A stretch of 64,000 nucleotides of DNA from positions 124,001-188,000 of the forward strand of contig NZ_PVNG01000025.1 in NCBI RefSeq assembly GCF_003001935.1, in the 5' to 3' direction. The position numbers and the translations under genes were made by a program. This DNA is from Nonomuraea fuscirosea. GTDB lineage: Bacteria > Actinomycetota > Actinomycetes > Streptosporangiales > Streptosporangiaceae. The first letter of the stretch is position 1. The number at the start of each line of letters is the position of its first letter. The notes under the pieces are model-generated. The model was not told the DNA's origin. It worked only from the letters and a program-made list of their open reading frames with translations, and searched no databases. Of this stretch, positions 23,450-31,046 are shown in pieces.

Positions 23450-25729
23450 TCATGAGCGGTCGCGGGCGGCGGCGACGGCGGCCTGGCCCAGGCTGATGCC
23501 GCCGTCGTTGGGCGGCACCCGTACGTGCTTGAGCACGCGGAACCCGGCGGCCCGCAGCCGCTGGACGGTGCGTTCGAGCAGCAGCGCGTTCTGGAAGACA
23601 CCGCCGGACAGCGCGACGGCGGTCAGCCCGGTGGCCTGGCGCAGGGCGACGCAGGAGCGGCTGATGGCGGCGGCGACGCTGTTGTGGAAGCGTCCGGCGA
23701 TGACGGCGGGGTCGATCCCGGCGGCGAGGTCGTCGGCGGCGGCGCGGACGAGGTCGCCGCCCTCGACGACGAACGGGCCGCCATCGGGGAGGCCGGAGGG
23801 GGTGATGGCGGCGGCGTAGACGCCCGTCTCGGAGGTGTCGGCGCGCTGTTCGAGTTCGATCGCCGCCTGCCCCTCGTACGTGATCGTGTCGCGGATGCCG
23901 AGCAGGGCCGAGACGGCGTCGAAGAGGCGGCCGGCGCTGGAGGTGAGGGGTGAGTTGAGTCCGCTGGCGGCGAGCTGGAGGACGGCGGGCCAGCGTTCGG
24001 CGTTGCGGGCGGCGACGTCGAGGCCGGGGCGTTCCTCGCGCAGGTAGGCGGCGGTCATGCGCCAGGGCTGGCGGATGGCGGCGGTGCCGCCGGGCATGGG
24101 GACCTGGGCGAGGTGGCCGAGGCGTTCGTAGCAGGTCAGGTCGGCGCGCAGGAACTCGCCGCCCCACAGGGTGCCGTCGGGTCCGTGGCCGAGGCCGTCG
24201 AAGGCGACGCCGATCACGGGGCCGGGGTCGCCGTTGTCGGCGAGGCAGGAGGCGATGTGGGCGTGGTGGTGCTGGACGCCGACGTGTTCGACGCCGGTCT
24301 GCTGGAGGGCGTGCCGGGTGGACAGGTAGTCGGGGTGCAGGTCGTGGGCGATGAGTTCGGGCCGGATGCCGAACAGGTCGCGGTAGTGGTCGATGCTCTC
24401 GGCGTAGGCGCGCAGGGTGTCGTAGTTCTCCAGGTCGCCGAGGTGGTGGGAGACGAAGGCGCGGCGTCCGTTCAGGAGGCAGAAGGTGCTCTTGAGTTCG
24501 GCGCCGCAGCCGAGCACGGGTCTGGGGGCGGGCCGGCGCAGGGCGAGGGGTTCGGGGGCGTAGCCGCGGGCCCGGCGCAGCACGGTGACCTCGCCGGAGC
24601 CGGGTCGTACGACGGAGTCGTCGGTGCGGGTGTGGATGGCGCGGTCGTGGACGAGGAAGGCGTCGGCGATGCCGCCGAGGCGGGTGAGGGCGTCGGCGTC
24701 CTCGTAGGCGATGGGTTCGTCGGAGACGTTGCCGCTGGTCAGGACGATGGGTTCGGCGAGTTCGGCGAGCAGGAGGTGGTGCAGCGGCGTGTACGGCAGC
24801 ATGAGGCCGAGGTGGCGGCCGGCCGGGGCGACGGAGGGGGCGACGCGGGCGGCGGGGGTGTCCTGGCGGCGGGGCAGCAGCACGATGGGGCGGGCGCGGC
24901 TGGTGAGCAGCGCGGCCGCGGCGTCGTCGATCTCGCACAGCCGCCGGGCCTGGGCGAGGTCGGCGGCCATGACGGCGAACGGTTTCTCCTCTCGGTGTTT
25001 GCGCCCGCGCAGGGTGGCGACGGCGCGTTCGTCGGAGGCGGTGACGGCGAGGTGGTAGCCGCCGAGTCCTTTGACGGCGACGACGCGGCCGGCCCGCAGG
25101 AGGGTGGCGGCGCAGGCGACGGGGTCGCCGCACAGGTCGACGCCGCGGGCGTCGCGCAGCCGCAGCCGGGGGCCGCAGGCGGGGCAGCAGGTGGGCTGGG
25201 CGTGGAAGCGGCGGTCGCCGGGGTCGTGGTATTCGCGGGCGCAGTCGTCGCACATGCCGTATCCGGCCATGGTGGTGCGGAGCCGGTCGTAGGGGACGCC
25301 GCGCACGATGGTGAAGCGGGGGCCGCAGTTGGTGCAGTTGATGAACGGGTAGCGGTGGCGGCGGTCGGCCGGGTCGGCGAGTTCGCGCAGGCAGTCGTCG
25401 CAGGTGGCGGTGTCGGCGGAGACGAGTGCGCGGTGCGGGCCCGAGGGGTCGCTGGTGGCGATGGTGAAGCCGCTGTGCCCGGCGGGTTCGCCGCTGACGA
25501 CGGTGACGCGTTCGATCTCGGACAGGGCGGGCGCGTCGCGTTCGAGGGCGGTGAGGAATTCCGCGACGCCGGCGTGGGCTCCTTCGACCTCGATGTGGAC
25601 GCCGTTGACGTCGTTGCGCACGCGTCCCGCCAGGCCGAGCCGGTTGGCGAGCGAGTAGACGAAGGGGCGGAAGCCGACCCCTTGGACTATGCCTTCGACG
25701 TGCACGTCCACCCGTTTGAGCGTGGTCAC
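23450..25729 (-). CDS. hypF: carbamoyltransferase HypF (hydrogenase maturation)
   Basis: HypF uses carbamoyl phosphate and ATP to carbamoylate the C-terminal Cys of HypE, the first step in making the CN ligands of [NiFe] hydrogenase. The 759-aa protein has the full domain order: acylphosphatase (1-90, VEGIVQGVGFRPFVY), two CxxC...CxxC zinc fingers (about 105-185), a YrdC-like domain (about 200-380), and a Kae1/Bud32-like carbamoyltransferase domain with HHHAHIASCLADN. No hypABCDE or hydrogenase genes are in the window, so its partners are remote. The start is GTG 25729 without a clear ribosome-binding site. Confidence 0.94.
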   Translation of the reverse strand: MTTLKRVDVHVEGIVQGVGFRPFVYSLANRLGLAGRVRNDVNGVHIEVEGAHAGVAEFLTALERDAPALSEIERVTVVSGEPAGHSGFTIATSDPSGPHRALVSADTATCDDCLRELADPADRRHRYPFINCTNCGPRFTIVRGVPYDRLRTTMAGYGMCDDCAREYHDPGDRRFHAQPTCCPACGPRLRLRDARGVDLCGDPVACAATLLRAGRVVAVKGLGGYHLAVTASDERAVATLRGRKHREEKPFAVMAADLAQARRLCEIDDAAAALLTSRARPIVLLPRRQDTPAARVAPSVAPAGRHLGLMLPYTPLHHLLLAELAEPIVLTSGNVSDEPIAYEDADALTRLGGIADAFLVHDRAIHTRTDDSVVRPGSGEVTVLRRARGYAPEPLALRRPAPRPVLGCGAELKSTFCLLNGRRAFVSHHLGDLENYDTLRAYAESIDHYRDLFGIRPELIAHDLHPDYLSTRHALQQTGVEHVGVQHHHAHIASCLADNGDPGPVIGVAFDGLGHGPDGTLWGGEFLRADLTCYERLGHLAQVPMPGGTAAIRQPWRMTAAYLREERPGLDVAARNAERWPAVLQLAASGLNSPLTSSAGRLFDAVSALLGIRDTITYEGQAAIELEQRADTSETGVYAAAITPSGLPDGGPFVVEGGDLVRAAADDLAAGIDPAVIAGRFHNSVAAAISRSCVALRQATGLTAVALSGGVFQNALLLERTVQRLRAAGFRVLKHVRVPPNDGGISLGQAAVAAARDRS

Positions 25730-25865
25730 AGGCTCAGTGTGCGCCTCATCGGGGTGGCGTGCATGTGTATCGGCCGTGTCGCGCGCGTTCCTGGTGGGAT
25801 CTTGTACGCGTCACGCCGCGAAGGGGACGTAAGGCCGTGGATGGCAGCGTTCCCACATGGCCGCG

Positions 25866-25911
25866 AAAAGACGGCAGGGCCGCGCGGCGGATGTCGCGCG
25901 ACCCTGCCGTC
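25866..25911 (-). terminator. intrinsic terminator of arc
   Basis: A near-perfect inverted repeat (25870-25886 with 25895-25911, 8-nt loop) begins 9 nt after the arc stop and is followed on the minus strand by TTTT (25869-25866). The one C/A mismatch reads as a G-U pair in the arc transcript, giving a continuous 17-bp stem. This is the only hairpin with a proper U-run that I found in the window. Confidence 0.9.
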
Positions 25912-25919
25912 CAGGGGTT

Positions 25920-27683
25920 CTACAGGTACTGACCGGTGTTGGCGACGGTGTCGATGGACCGGCCGGCTTCGGTGCCCTGCTTGCCGGAGACGAGCGTGCG
26001 GATGTAGACGATCCGTTCGCCCTTCTTGCCGGAGATGCGGGCCCAGTCGTCGGGGTTGGTGGTGTTGGGCAGGTCCTCGTTCTCGGAGAACTCGTCCACG
26101 CAGGCCGTGAGCAGGTGCTGCACCCGCAGGCCCTTCTGGCCGCTTTCGAGGAACTGCTTGATGGCCATCTTCTTGCCCCGGTCGACGATGTTCTGGATCA
26201 TCGCGCCGGAGTTGAAGTCCTTGAAGTAGAGGACTTCCTTGTCGCCGTTGGCGTAGGTCACCTCGAGGAAGCGGTTCTCCTCGCTCTCGGTGTACATGCG
26301 CTCGACGACGCTCTGGATCATGCCCACGATGGTGGCCTCGCGGGAGCCGGAGTGCTCCGTGAGGTCGTCCGGGTGCAGGGGCAGGTCGGAGACGAGGTAC
26401 TTGGAGAAGATGTCCTTGGCCGCCTCGGCGTCCGGCCGCTCGATCTTGATCTTGACGTCCAGGCGGCCGGGCCGCAGGATCGCCGGGTCGATCATGTCCT
26501 CGCGGTTGGAGGCACCGATGACGATGACGTTCTCCAGGCCCTCGACGCCGTCGATCTCCGACAGCAGCTGAGGGACGATGGTGTTCTCCACGTCGGAGGA
26601 CACGCCGGAGCCTCGGGTGCGGAAGATCGAGTCCATCTCGTCGAAGAACACGATCACCGGAGTGCCCTCTGAGGCCTTCTCGCGGGCCCGCTGGAAGACC
26701 AGGCGGATGTGCCGCTCGGTCTCGCCGACGTACTTGTTGAGCAGTTCCGGGCCCTTGATGTTGAGGAAGAAGCTCTTGCCGGACTGGCCGGTCTTCTCCG
26801 CGACCTGCTTGGCCAGGGAGTTGGCGACGGCCTTGGCGATGAGCGTCTTGCCGCAGCCGGGCGGGCCGTACAGGAGCACGCCCTTGGGCGGACGGAGTTT
26901 GTGCTCGCGGAACAGGTCGGCGTGCAGGTAGGGCAGCTCGATGGCGTCCCTGATCTGCTCGATCTGCCGCATGAGGCCGCCGATCTCCTCGTAGGAGATG
27001 TCGGGGACCTCTTCGAGCACGAGCTCTTCGACTTCGGACTTGGGTATGCGCTCGTAGACGTAGCCGGAGCGAGGTTCGAGCAGGAGTGAGTCGCCGGCCC
27101 TGATGGGCTGGCCGACCAGCGACTCGGCCAGTCGCACGACGCGTTCCTCGTCGGCGTGCGAGATGACCAGGGCCCGCTTGCCCTCGTCGAGCAGTTCTTT
27201 GAGCATCACGATCTCGCCGACCTCTTCGTAGCCGAGTGCTTCGACCACGTTGAGCGCCTCGTTGAGCATGACCTCCTGGCCACGCCGCAGCGAGTCGACG
27301 TCGACGGCCGGGCTGACGTTCACCCTGAGCTTGCGGCCGCCGGTGAACACCTCGATCGTGCCGTCTTCTCTGGCCTCCAGGAAGGTGCCGAAGCCGGATG
27401 GCGGCTGCGCCAGCCGGTCGACCTCCTCCTTGAGAGCGACGATTTGGTCCCGGGCCTCCTTGAGGGTGGCCACCAGGCGTTCGTTCTGGCCGGTAACGGC
27501 CGCGAGGTTCGCCTGTGCCTCATGGAGGCGCTCTTCGAGGACCCTGGCCTGACGGGGTGACTCGGCCAGCTTCCGCCTCAGCGCGGTGATCTCCTCCTGG
27601 AGGAAGGAGACCTGTGTTGAAAGATCAGCGACCTCCCGTTCGCGCTGCGCGGCTCGAGCCTCAGCATCATCGCGAGCTGCCAC
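25920..27683 (-). CDS. arc: proteasome-associated AAA ATPase ARC/Mpa
   Basis: ARC (Mpa) recognises Pup-tagged proteins, unfolds them with ATP and threads them into the 20S core. The 587-aa protein has an N-terminal coiled coil (about residues 1-95), tandem OB domains, and an AAA module with GPPGCGKTLIAKA (Walker A), VIVFFDEMDSIF (Walker B) and SNREDMIDPAILRPGRLD (second region of homology). It ends GQYL, the hydrophobic C-terminal motif that docks into PrcA pockets. Start GTG 27683 has GGAGGTGA 7 nt upstream. Confidence 0.97.
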   Translation of the reverse strand: MAARDDAEARAAQREREVADLSTQVSFLQEEITALRRKLAESPRQARVLEERLHEAQANLAAVTGQNERLVATLKEARDQIVALKEEVDRLAQPPSGFGTFLEAREDGTIEVFTGGRKLRVNVSPAVDVDSLRRGQEVMLNEALNVVEALGYEEVGEIVMLKELLDEGKRALVISHADEERVVRLAESLVGQPIRAGDSLLLEPRSGYVYERIPKSEVEELVLEEVPDISYEEIGGLMRQIEQIRDAIELPYLHADLFREHKLRPPKGVLLYGPPGCGKTLIAKAVANSLAKQVAEKTGQSGKSFFLNIKGPELLNKYVGETERHIRLVFQRAREKASEGTPVIVFFDEMDSIFRTRGSGVSSDVENTIVPQLLSEIDGVEGLENVIVIGASNREDMIDPAILRPGRLDVKIKIERPDAEAAKDIFSKYLVSDLPLHPDDLTEHSGSREATIVGMIQSVVERMYTESEENRFLEVTYANGDKEVLYFKDFNSGAMIQNIVDRGKKMAIKQFLESGQKGLRVQHLLTACVDEFSENEDLPNTTNPDDWARISGKKGERIVYIRTLVSGKQGTEAGRSIDTVANTGQYL

Positions 27684-27887
27684 GCCCCGTCACCTCCTTC
27701 CCAGTCGAGAGCGACTACTAAGGACCTTACCTATCTCGGGCCCCTCCGTAACCTGGCCGGGCAGTGTTCGTAGAGTGACATTCAGTATTCGTTGATTAAT
27801 CCCCAATAGGGCGTTTAATACTCCCAGCATATGAACACGGCGATCTGTTCCCGTGTCACGCACCAACGCACCCTCGTGGCCAAATTG
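27684..27887. promoter_or_regulatory. AT-rich arc promoter region
   Basis: The 204-bp spacer between arc and trmI contains an AT-rich island (27778-27835, with TATTCGTTGATTAAT and GTTTAATACT) that stands out from the surrounding GC-rich DNA and is the likely arc promoter. No single -10/-35 pair is decisive. Confidence 0.4.
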
Positions 27888-28739
27888 TCATAGTTCCTCA
27901 GTCGTCCCCTTCGGTCGTCGACGGCGCGGCGGCGGGGTCACGCCGTCGGCCATGCGGCGGGCGGCGACGAGGAAACCGGTGTGGCCGATCATCCGATGAT
28001 CGGGTCTTACCGCGAGCCCTTCGACGTGCCAGTCGCGAACCAGGGTCTCCCACGCCTGCGGCTCGGTGAAACACCCGTGATCGCGAATGGCCTCCACGGT
28101 CTTGGACATCTGGGTCGTCGTGGCCACGTAGCAGCAGATCACGCCGCCGGGCGTGAGCGCCTTCGCGGCGGCGTCGACGCACTCCCAGGGGGCGAGCATG
28201 TCGAGGACGACCCGGTCGACGTCGACCTCGTCGATGGAGGCCACCAGGTCGCCGACGACCAGCCGCCAGTTGTCGTCCATGGGGCCGCCGTAGAACTTCT
28301 CCACGTTCTTGCGCGCGACGTCGGCGAACTCCTCGCGCCGCTCGTAGGAGGTCACGTGGCCCTCGGGGCCGACGGCGCGCAGCAGGAAGCAGGTCAGCGC
28401 GCCGGAGCCGACGCCGGCCTCGATGACGCGGGCGCCGGGGAACACGTCGGCCATGCCGACGATCATCGAGGCGTCCTTGGGGTAGATCACGGCCGCGCCG
28501 CGCGGCATGGCGAGCGTGTAGTCCTGGAGCAGGTGGCGGAAGGCGAGGTACTGCGTGCCGCCGGAGGAGCGCACGACGGAGCCCTCGGGCTGCCCGATCA
28601 GGTCGCCGTGCGGGATGGCCCCTTTGTGGGTGTGGAAGACGCCGTCCTCTTTGAGGGTGATCGTGTGGCGCTTGTTCTTGGGGTCGGTGAGCTGCACCTG
28701 ATCCCCCACCTGGAAAGGCCCATGCCTGCGGAAACCCAT
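27888..28739 (-). CDS. trmI: tRNA (adenine-58-N1)-methyltransferase TrmI
   Basis: TrmI methylates N1 of A58 in tRNA using S-adenosylmethionine. The 283-aa protein has a small N-terminal beta domain (FQVGDQVQLTDPKNKRHTITL), PRGAAVIYPKDASMIV, the SAM-binding EAGVGSGALT, and the catalytic-region DMLAPWECV. M. tuberculosis Rv2118c lies near mpa in the same way. ATG 28739 is chosen as the family start; longer in-frame extension is unlike any TrmI. TATAACCT 7-9 nt upstream suggests a near-leaderless message. Confidence 0.95.
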   Translation of the reverse strand: MGFRRHGPFQVGDQVQLTDPKNKRHTITLKEDGVFHTHKGAIPHGDLIGQPEGSVVRSSGGTQYLAFRHLLQDYTLAMPRGAAVIYPKDASMIVGMADVFPGARVIEAGVGSGALTCFLLRAVGPEGHVTSYERREEFADVARKNVEKFYGGPMDDNWRLVVGDLVASIDEVDVDRVVLDMLAPWECVDAAAKALTPGGVICCYVATTTQMSKTVEAIRDHGCFTEPQAWETLVRDWHVEGLAVRPDHRMIGHTGFLVAARRMADGVTPPPRRRRPKGTTEEL

Positions 28740-28748
28740 GGCGGCAAG

Positions 28749-28754
28749 GTTATA
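28749..28754 (-). promoter_or_regulatory. -10 element of trmI
   Basis: TATAAC (or the overlapping TAACCT) on the minus strand places transcription start within 1-3 nt of ATG 28739. The divergent GNAT gene starts only 55 bp away and has TATCTA ending 6 nt before its ATG. Confidence 0.45.
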
Positions 28755-28794
28755 GGGCTTTCGAGGGCTCCAGGACGCGCGATATCTATGGGGG

Positions 28795-29934
28795 ATGTTT
28801 CCGCGTGACGTGCTCTCGACCGGTCCCCTGATCCTCCGTCCGCCGGTGGAGGCGGACGTGGCGGAGGTGGTGCGGATGTGCTCGGATCCGGTGACGGCCA
28901 GGTTCATGCCGTTACTGCCCGACCCGTACGAGCCGCAGCACGCGCTGGAGTACGTGAAGAACGCCCCGGCGAAGTGGGCGGACGGCGGGGCCGAGTACGC
29001 GATCACCTTGGACGGCCGTTTCGCCGGCGCGATCGGGGTGCGCCCGCCGGACGACTGGGGGGTGGCGCGGCTCGGCTACCTGGTGGCGCCGTGGGCGCGC
29101 GGGCGTGACGTGGCGGCGACCGCGGCCAGGGCGGTGACGGACTGGCTGTTCGACCGGGGGGTGCGCCGGGTCGAGCTGGAGGCCGAGGTGGAGAACGTGG
29201 CGAGCCTGCGGGTGGCGTACAAGGCGGGCTTTCGCGAGGAGGGGCTGCGGCGGGAGGCGCGGCGGCTGCGTGACGGGCGCTTCGCCGATTATGTGACGTT
29301 CGCCCGGCTGGAGGGGGAGGTGGTGGCGGGGGCGGCGCCGTACCTGCCGTTCTTCGAGGGCGGTGAGCTGGGCGACGGCGTGGTGCGGCTGACCCCCGTG
29401 GAGCCGGCCGACGCCGGCGACTACCACCGGATGATGGCCGAGCCGAGCGTGGCGGCCTTCTCCGTGGGGCAGGCCACGTCGCTGGAGGACGACGAGCGCC
29501 GCTGCCGCTGCACCCGTTACTGGTGGGTGTCGGGGCAGCGGATCGAGCTGGCGATCAGGGACGCGGCCTCGGGGGCGTTCGCGGGGCACGTGCAGCTGAC
29601 GCAGGTCGTGCCGCCGCTGGGGCAGGCGATGATCGGCTACTCGCTGCTGCCCGCCTTCCGCGGCAGGGGGTTCATGACGCGGGCGGTCACGCTGCTGACC
29701 GGGTGGGCGTTCGCGAACACGCCGCTGCATCGCATCGTGGCCGGCACCGACGTGGCGAACACGGCCTCGCACGCGGTGCTGCGGCGGGCCGGGTTCGAGC
29801 GGGAGGGCGTGCAGAAGGAGCTGTTCCCGAGGCCGGACGGCACGCGGGCGGACGACGTGCAGTGGGCGCTGGTGCGGCGCGCGGACCGGCACGGGCGGCT
29901 GCGGCTGCCGTGGAGCGCGGGGCGGCGGCCTTAG
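28795..29934 (+). CDS. double-domain GNAT acetyltransferase
   Basis: The 379-aa protein consists of two RimJ-type GNAT domains: residues about 8-180 (LILRPPVEADVAEVVRM, LGYLVAPWARGRDVAATAARAVTDWLF, NVASLRVAYKAGFREEG) and about 200-365 (RLTPVEPADAGDYHRMM, IGYSLLPAFRGRGFMTRAVTLLTGWAF, NTASHAVLRRAGFEREG). Both keep the acetyl-CoA pyrophosphate loop (ARGRD, FRGRGF) and the AGF motif, so both may be active. The substrate could be a protein N-terminus or a small amine. Start ATG 28795 lacks a spaced ribosome-binding site and may be leaderless. Confidence 0.88.
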   Translation: MFPRDVLSTGPLILRPPVEADVAEVVRMCSDPVTARFMPLLPDPYEPQHALEYVKNAPAKWADGGAEYAITLDGRFAGAIGVRPPDDWGVARLGYLVAPWARGRDVAATAARAVTDWLFDRGVRRVELEAEVENVASLRVAYKAGFREEGLRREARRLRDGRFADYVTFARLEGEVVAGAAPYLPFFEGGELGDGVVRLTPVEPADAGDYHRMMAEPSVAAFSVGQATSLEDDERRCRCTRYWWVSGQRIELAIRDAASGAFAGHVQLTQVVPPLGQAMIGYSLLPAFRGRGFMTRAVTLLTGWAFANTPLHRIVAGTDVANTASHAVLRRAGFEREGVQKELFPRPDGTRADDVQWALVRRADRHGRLRLPWSAGRRP

Positions 29935-30166
29935 GTGGGGCGTGACGGGCGTTGAGGGAACGCGTGGGAGTGCCGTGAACTGGTACGGGACAGGACCGGC
30001 GTTGCGGCACGGCCCCCGCGGCTGCCCGAAATGCTCAAAAATCCTGATTTCCTGTTGGGGGGTAGTCAAGGGCGGCGTCGGGGGCGATAGTCAGGGCACC
30101 CGCAGGTGAGCGTCGCGTGATCGGGCTGCGCGATCTCGCCCCCCTCCGCTCCGAGGGATCATCGCC

Positions 30167-30664
30167 ATGCCGTACAACCGCCTCGATGCCGCCATGCGTG
30201 ATCTCATCACCTCCTTCTCCTGCCCGGAGGCCGCCGACCTGGTCGACCGGCTGGCGCGTGCCGCCGCGGCCGTGGCCGGGACCCCTTACGCGGGTTTCGT
30301 CCGGGTGGACGTCCTGCGTCAGGAGACGAGCTGCGTCCACGTGCACGCCCCGGCCGGGGACCCGCTGCGGCGGTGGCTGGCCGAGTCGGGGGTGATGAAG
30401 GAGCTGGCGACCTCCTCGGTGGCGCTGCGGCTGGCGCGGGACGCGTCGGTGGGCGAGCCGGGGTTCCTGGCCACGCCCGTGCCCGTGGTGGCGCGCGACC
30501 ACGTGTTCGTGTGGGTCGCGGGGCGGGGGTTCTGCGACGGGGACGAGCACCTGCTGGGCCGCTTCGCGACGGCGGCGGGGCGGGCGATGGAGGCGGCCTG
30601 CGGGATGGAGGCGGCAGTGCGGCTGTTGCGCGGCGTACGGGCCTTCCGTCCTGCGCAGCCGTGA
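30167..30664 (+). CDS. small GAF-like domain protein
   Basis: The 165-aa protein looks like a single GAF-type sensor domain: predicted N-terminal helix, then beta strands around YAGFVRVDVLRQETSCVHVHAP, LATPVPVVARDHVFVWVAGRGF, and a C-terminal helix DEHLLGRFATAAGRAMEAA. No output domain is attached. Start ATG 30167 has GAGGG about 10 nt upstream. It sits alone between the GNAT gene and the large AAA gene, both in the same direction. The family assignment rests on pattern only. Confidence 0.65.
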   Translation: MPYNRLDAAMRDLITSFSCPEAADLVDRLARAAAAVAGTPYAGFVRVDVLRQETSCVHVHAPAGDPLRRWLAESGVMKELATSSVALRLARDASVGEPGFLATPVPVVARDHVFVWVAGRGFCDGDEHLLGRFATAAGRAMEAACGMEAAVRLLRGVRAFRPAQP

Positions 30665-31046
30665 GCGGCTCTTTGCGTACGGCCGGATCGCGGGATAGGG
30701 ATGACCGGTACGGGGTGCGTTTCGCGGCTTTCCTCCGGAGCCAGTGCGTTTCTTTTCCGAAGAATCTTCCCCTTTCACCGCCTAAACCAAGATAATCCCG
30801 ATTTTTCATTAGAAAGCGTAATACGATCTTCGCGTCCTGCTTCCTGGCGCGCCCGCACCCCCTGCCCCGCCGCCGCTCCCGCCCTCCCCTTGCTTCCGGC
30901 CACCTCTCCCCCGCCCCTTGACCGAGGCGCTGACAGAACGGCTCCGGCCGGCGACAACCCTGGTCGATTGTCGCCTTTCTCCCCGAATGAGCCATAAACC
31001 GGGAAATAGATGATCATCTCCCATATCCGGGGCGTAACCTCGCATT
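30665..31046. other. 382-bp spacer upstream of the AAA gene
   Basis: No gene is supported. An AT-richer patch (30770-30830) and a pyrimidine-rich stretch (30840-30920) precede the -10 of the AAA gene at 31035. No terminator or tRNA was found. Confidence 0.5.
31035..31040 (+). promoter_or_regulatory. leaderless -10 element of the AAA gene
   Basis: TAACCT ends exactly 6 nt before ATG 31047, which would make the A of the ATG the +1. No ribosome-binding sequence lies in between. Confidence 0.5.

Noticed and set aside
24113..26110. Plus-strand 665-aa open frame antisense to hypF
   Set aside because: Composition is typical of a GC-rich shadow frame (Gly/Ala/Val-rich, no motifs), and HypF on the other strand is complete.
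28740..29006. 89-residue N-terminal extension of TrmI
   Set aside because: The extension overlaps the divergent GNAT gene and is unlike any TrmI; ATG 28739 has a -10 element in the right place.
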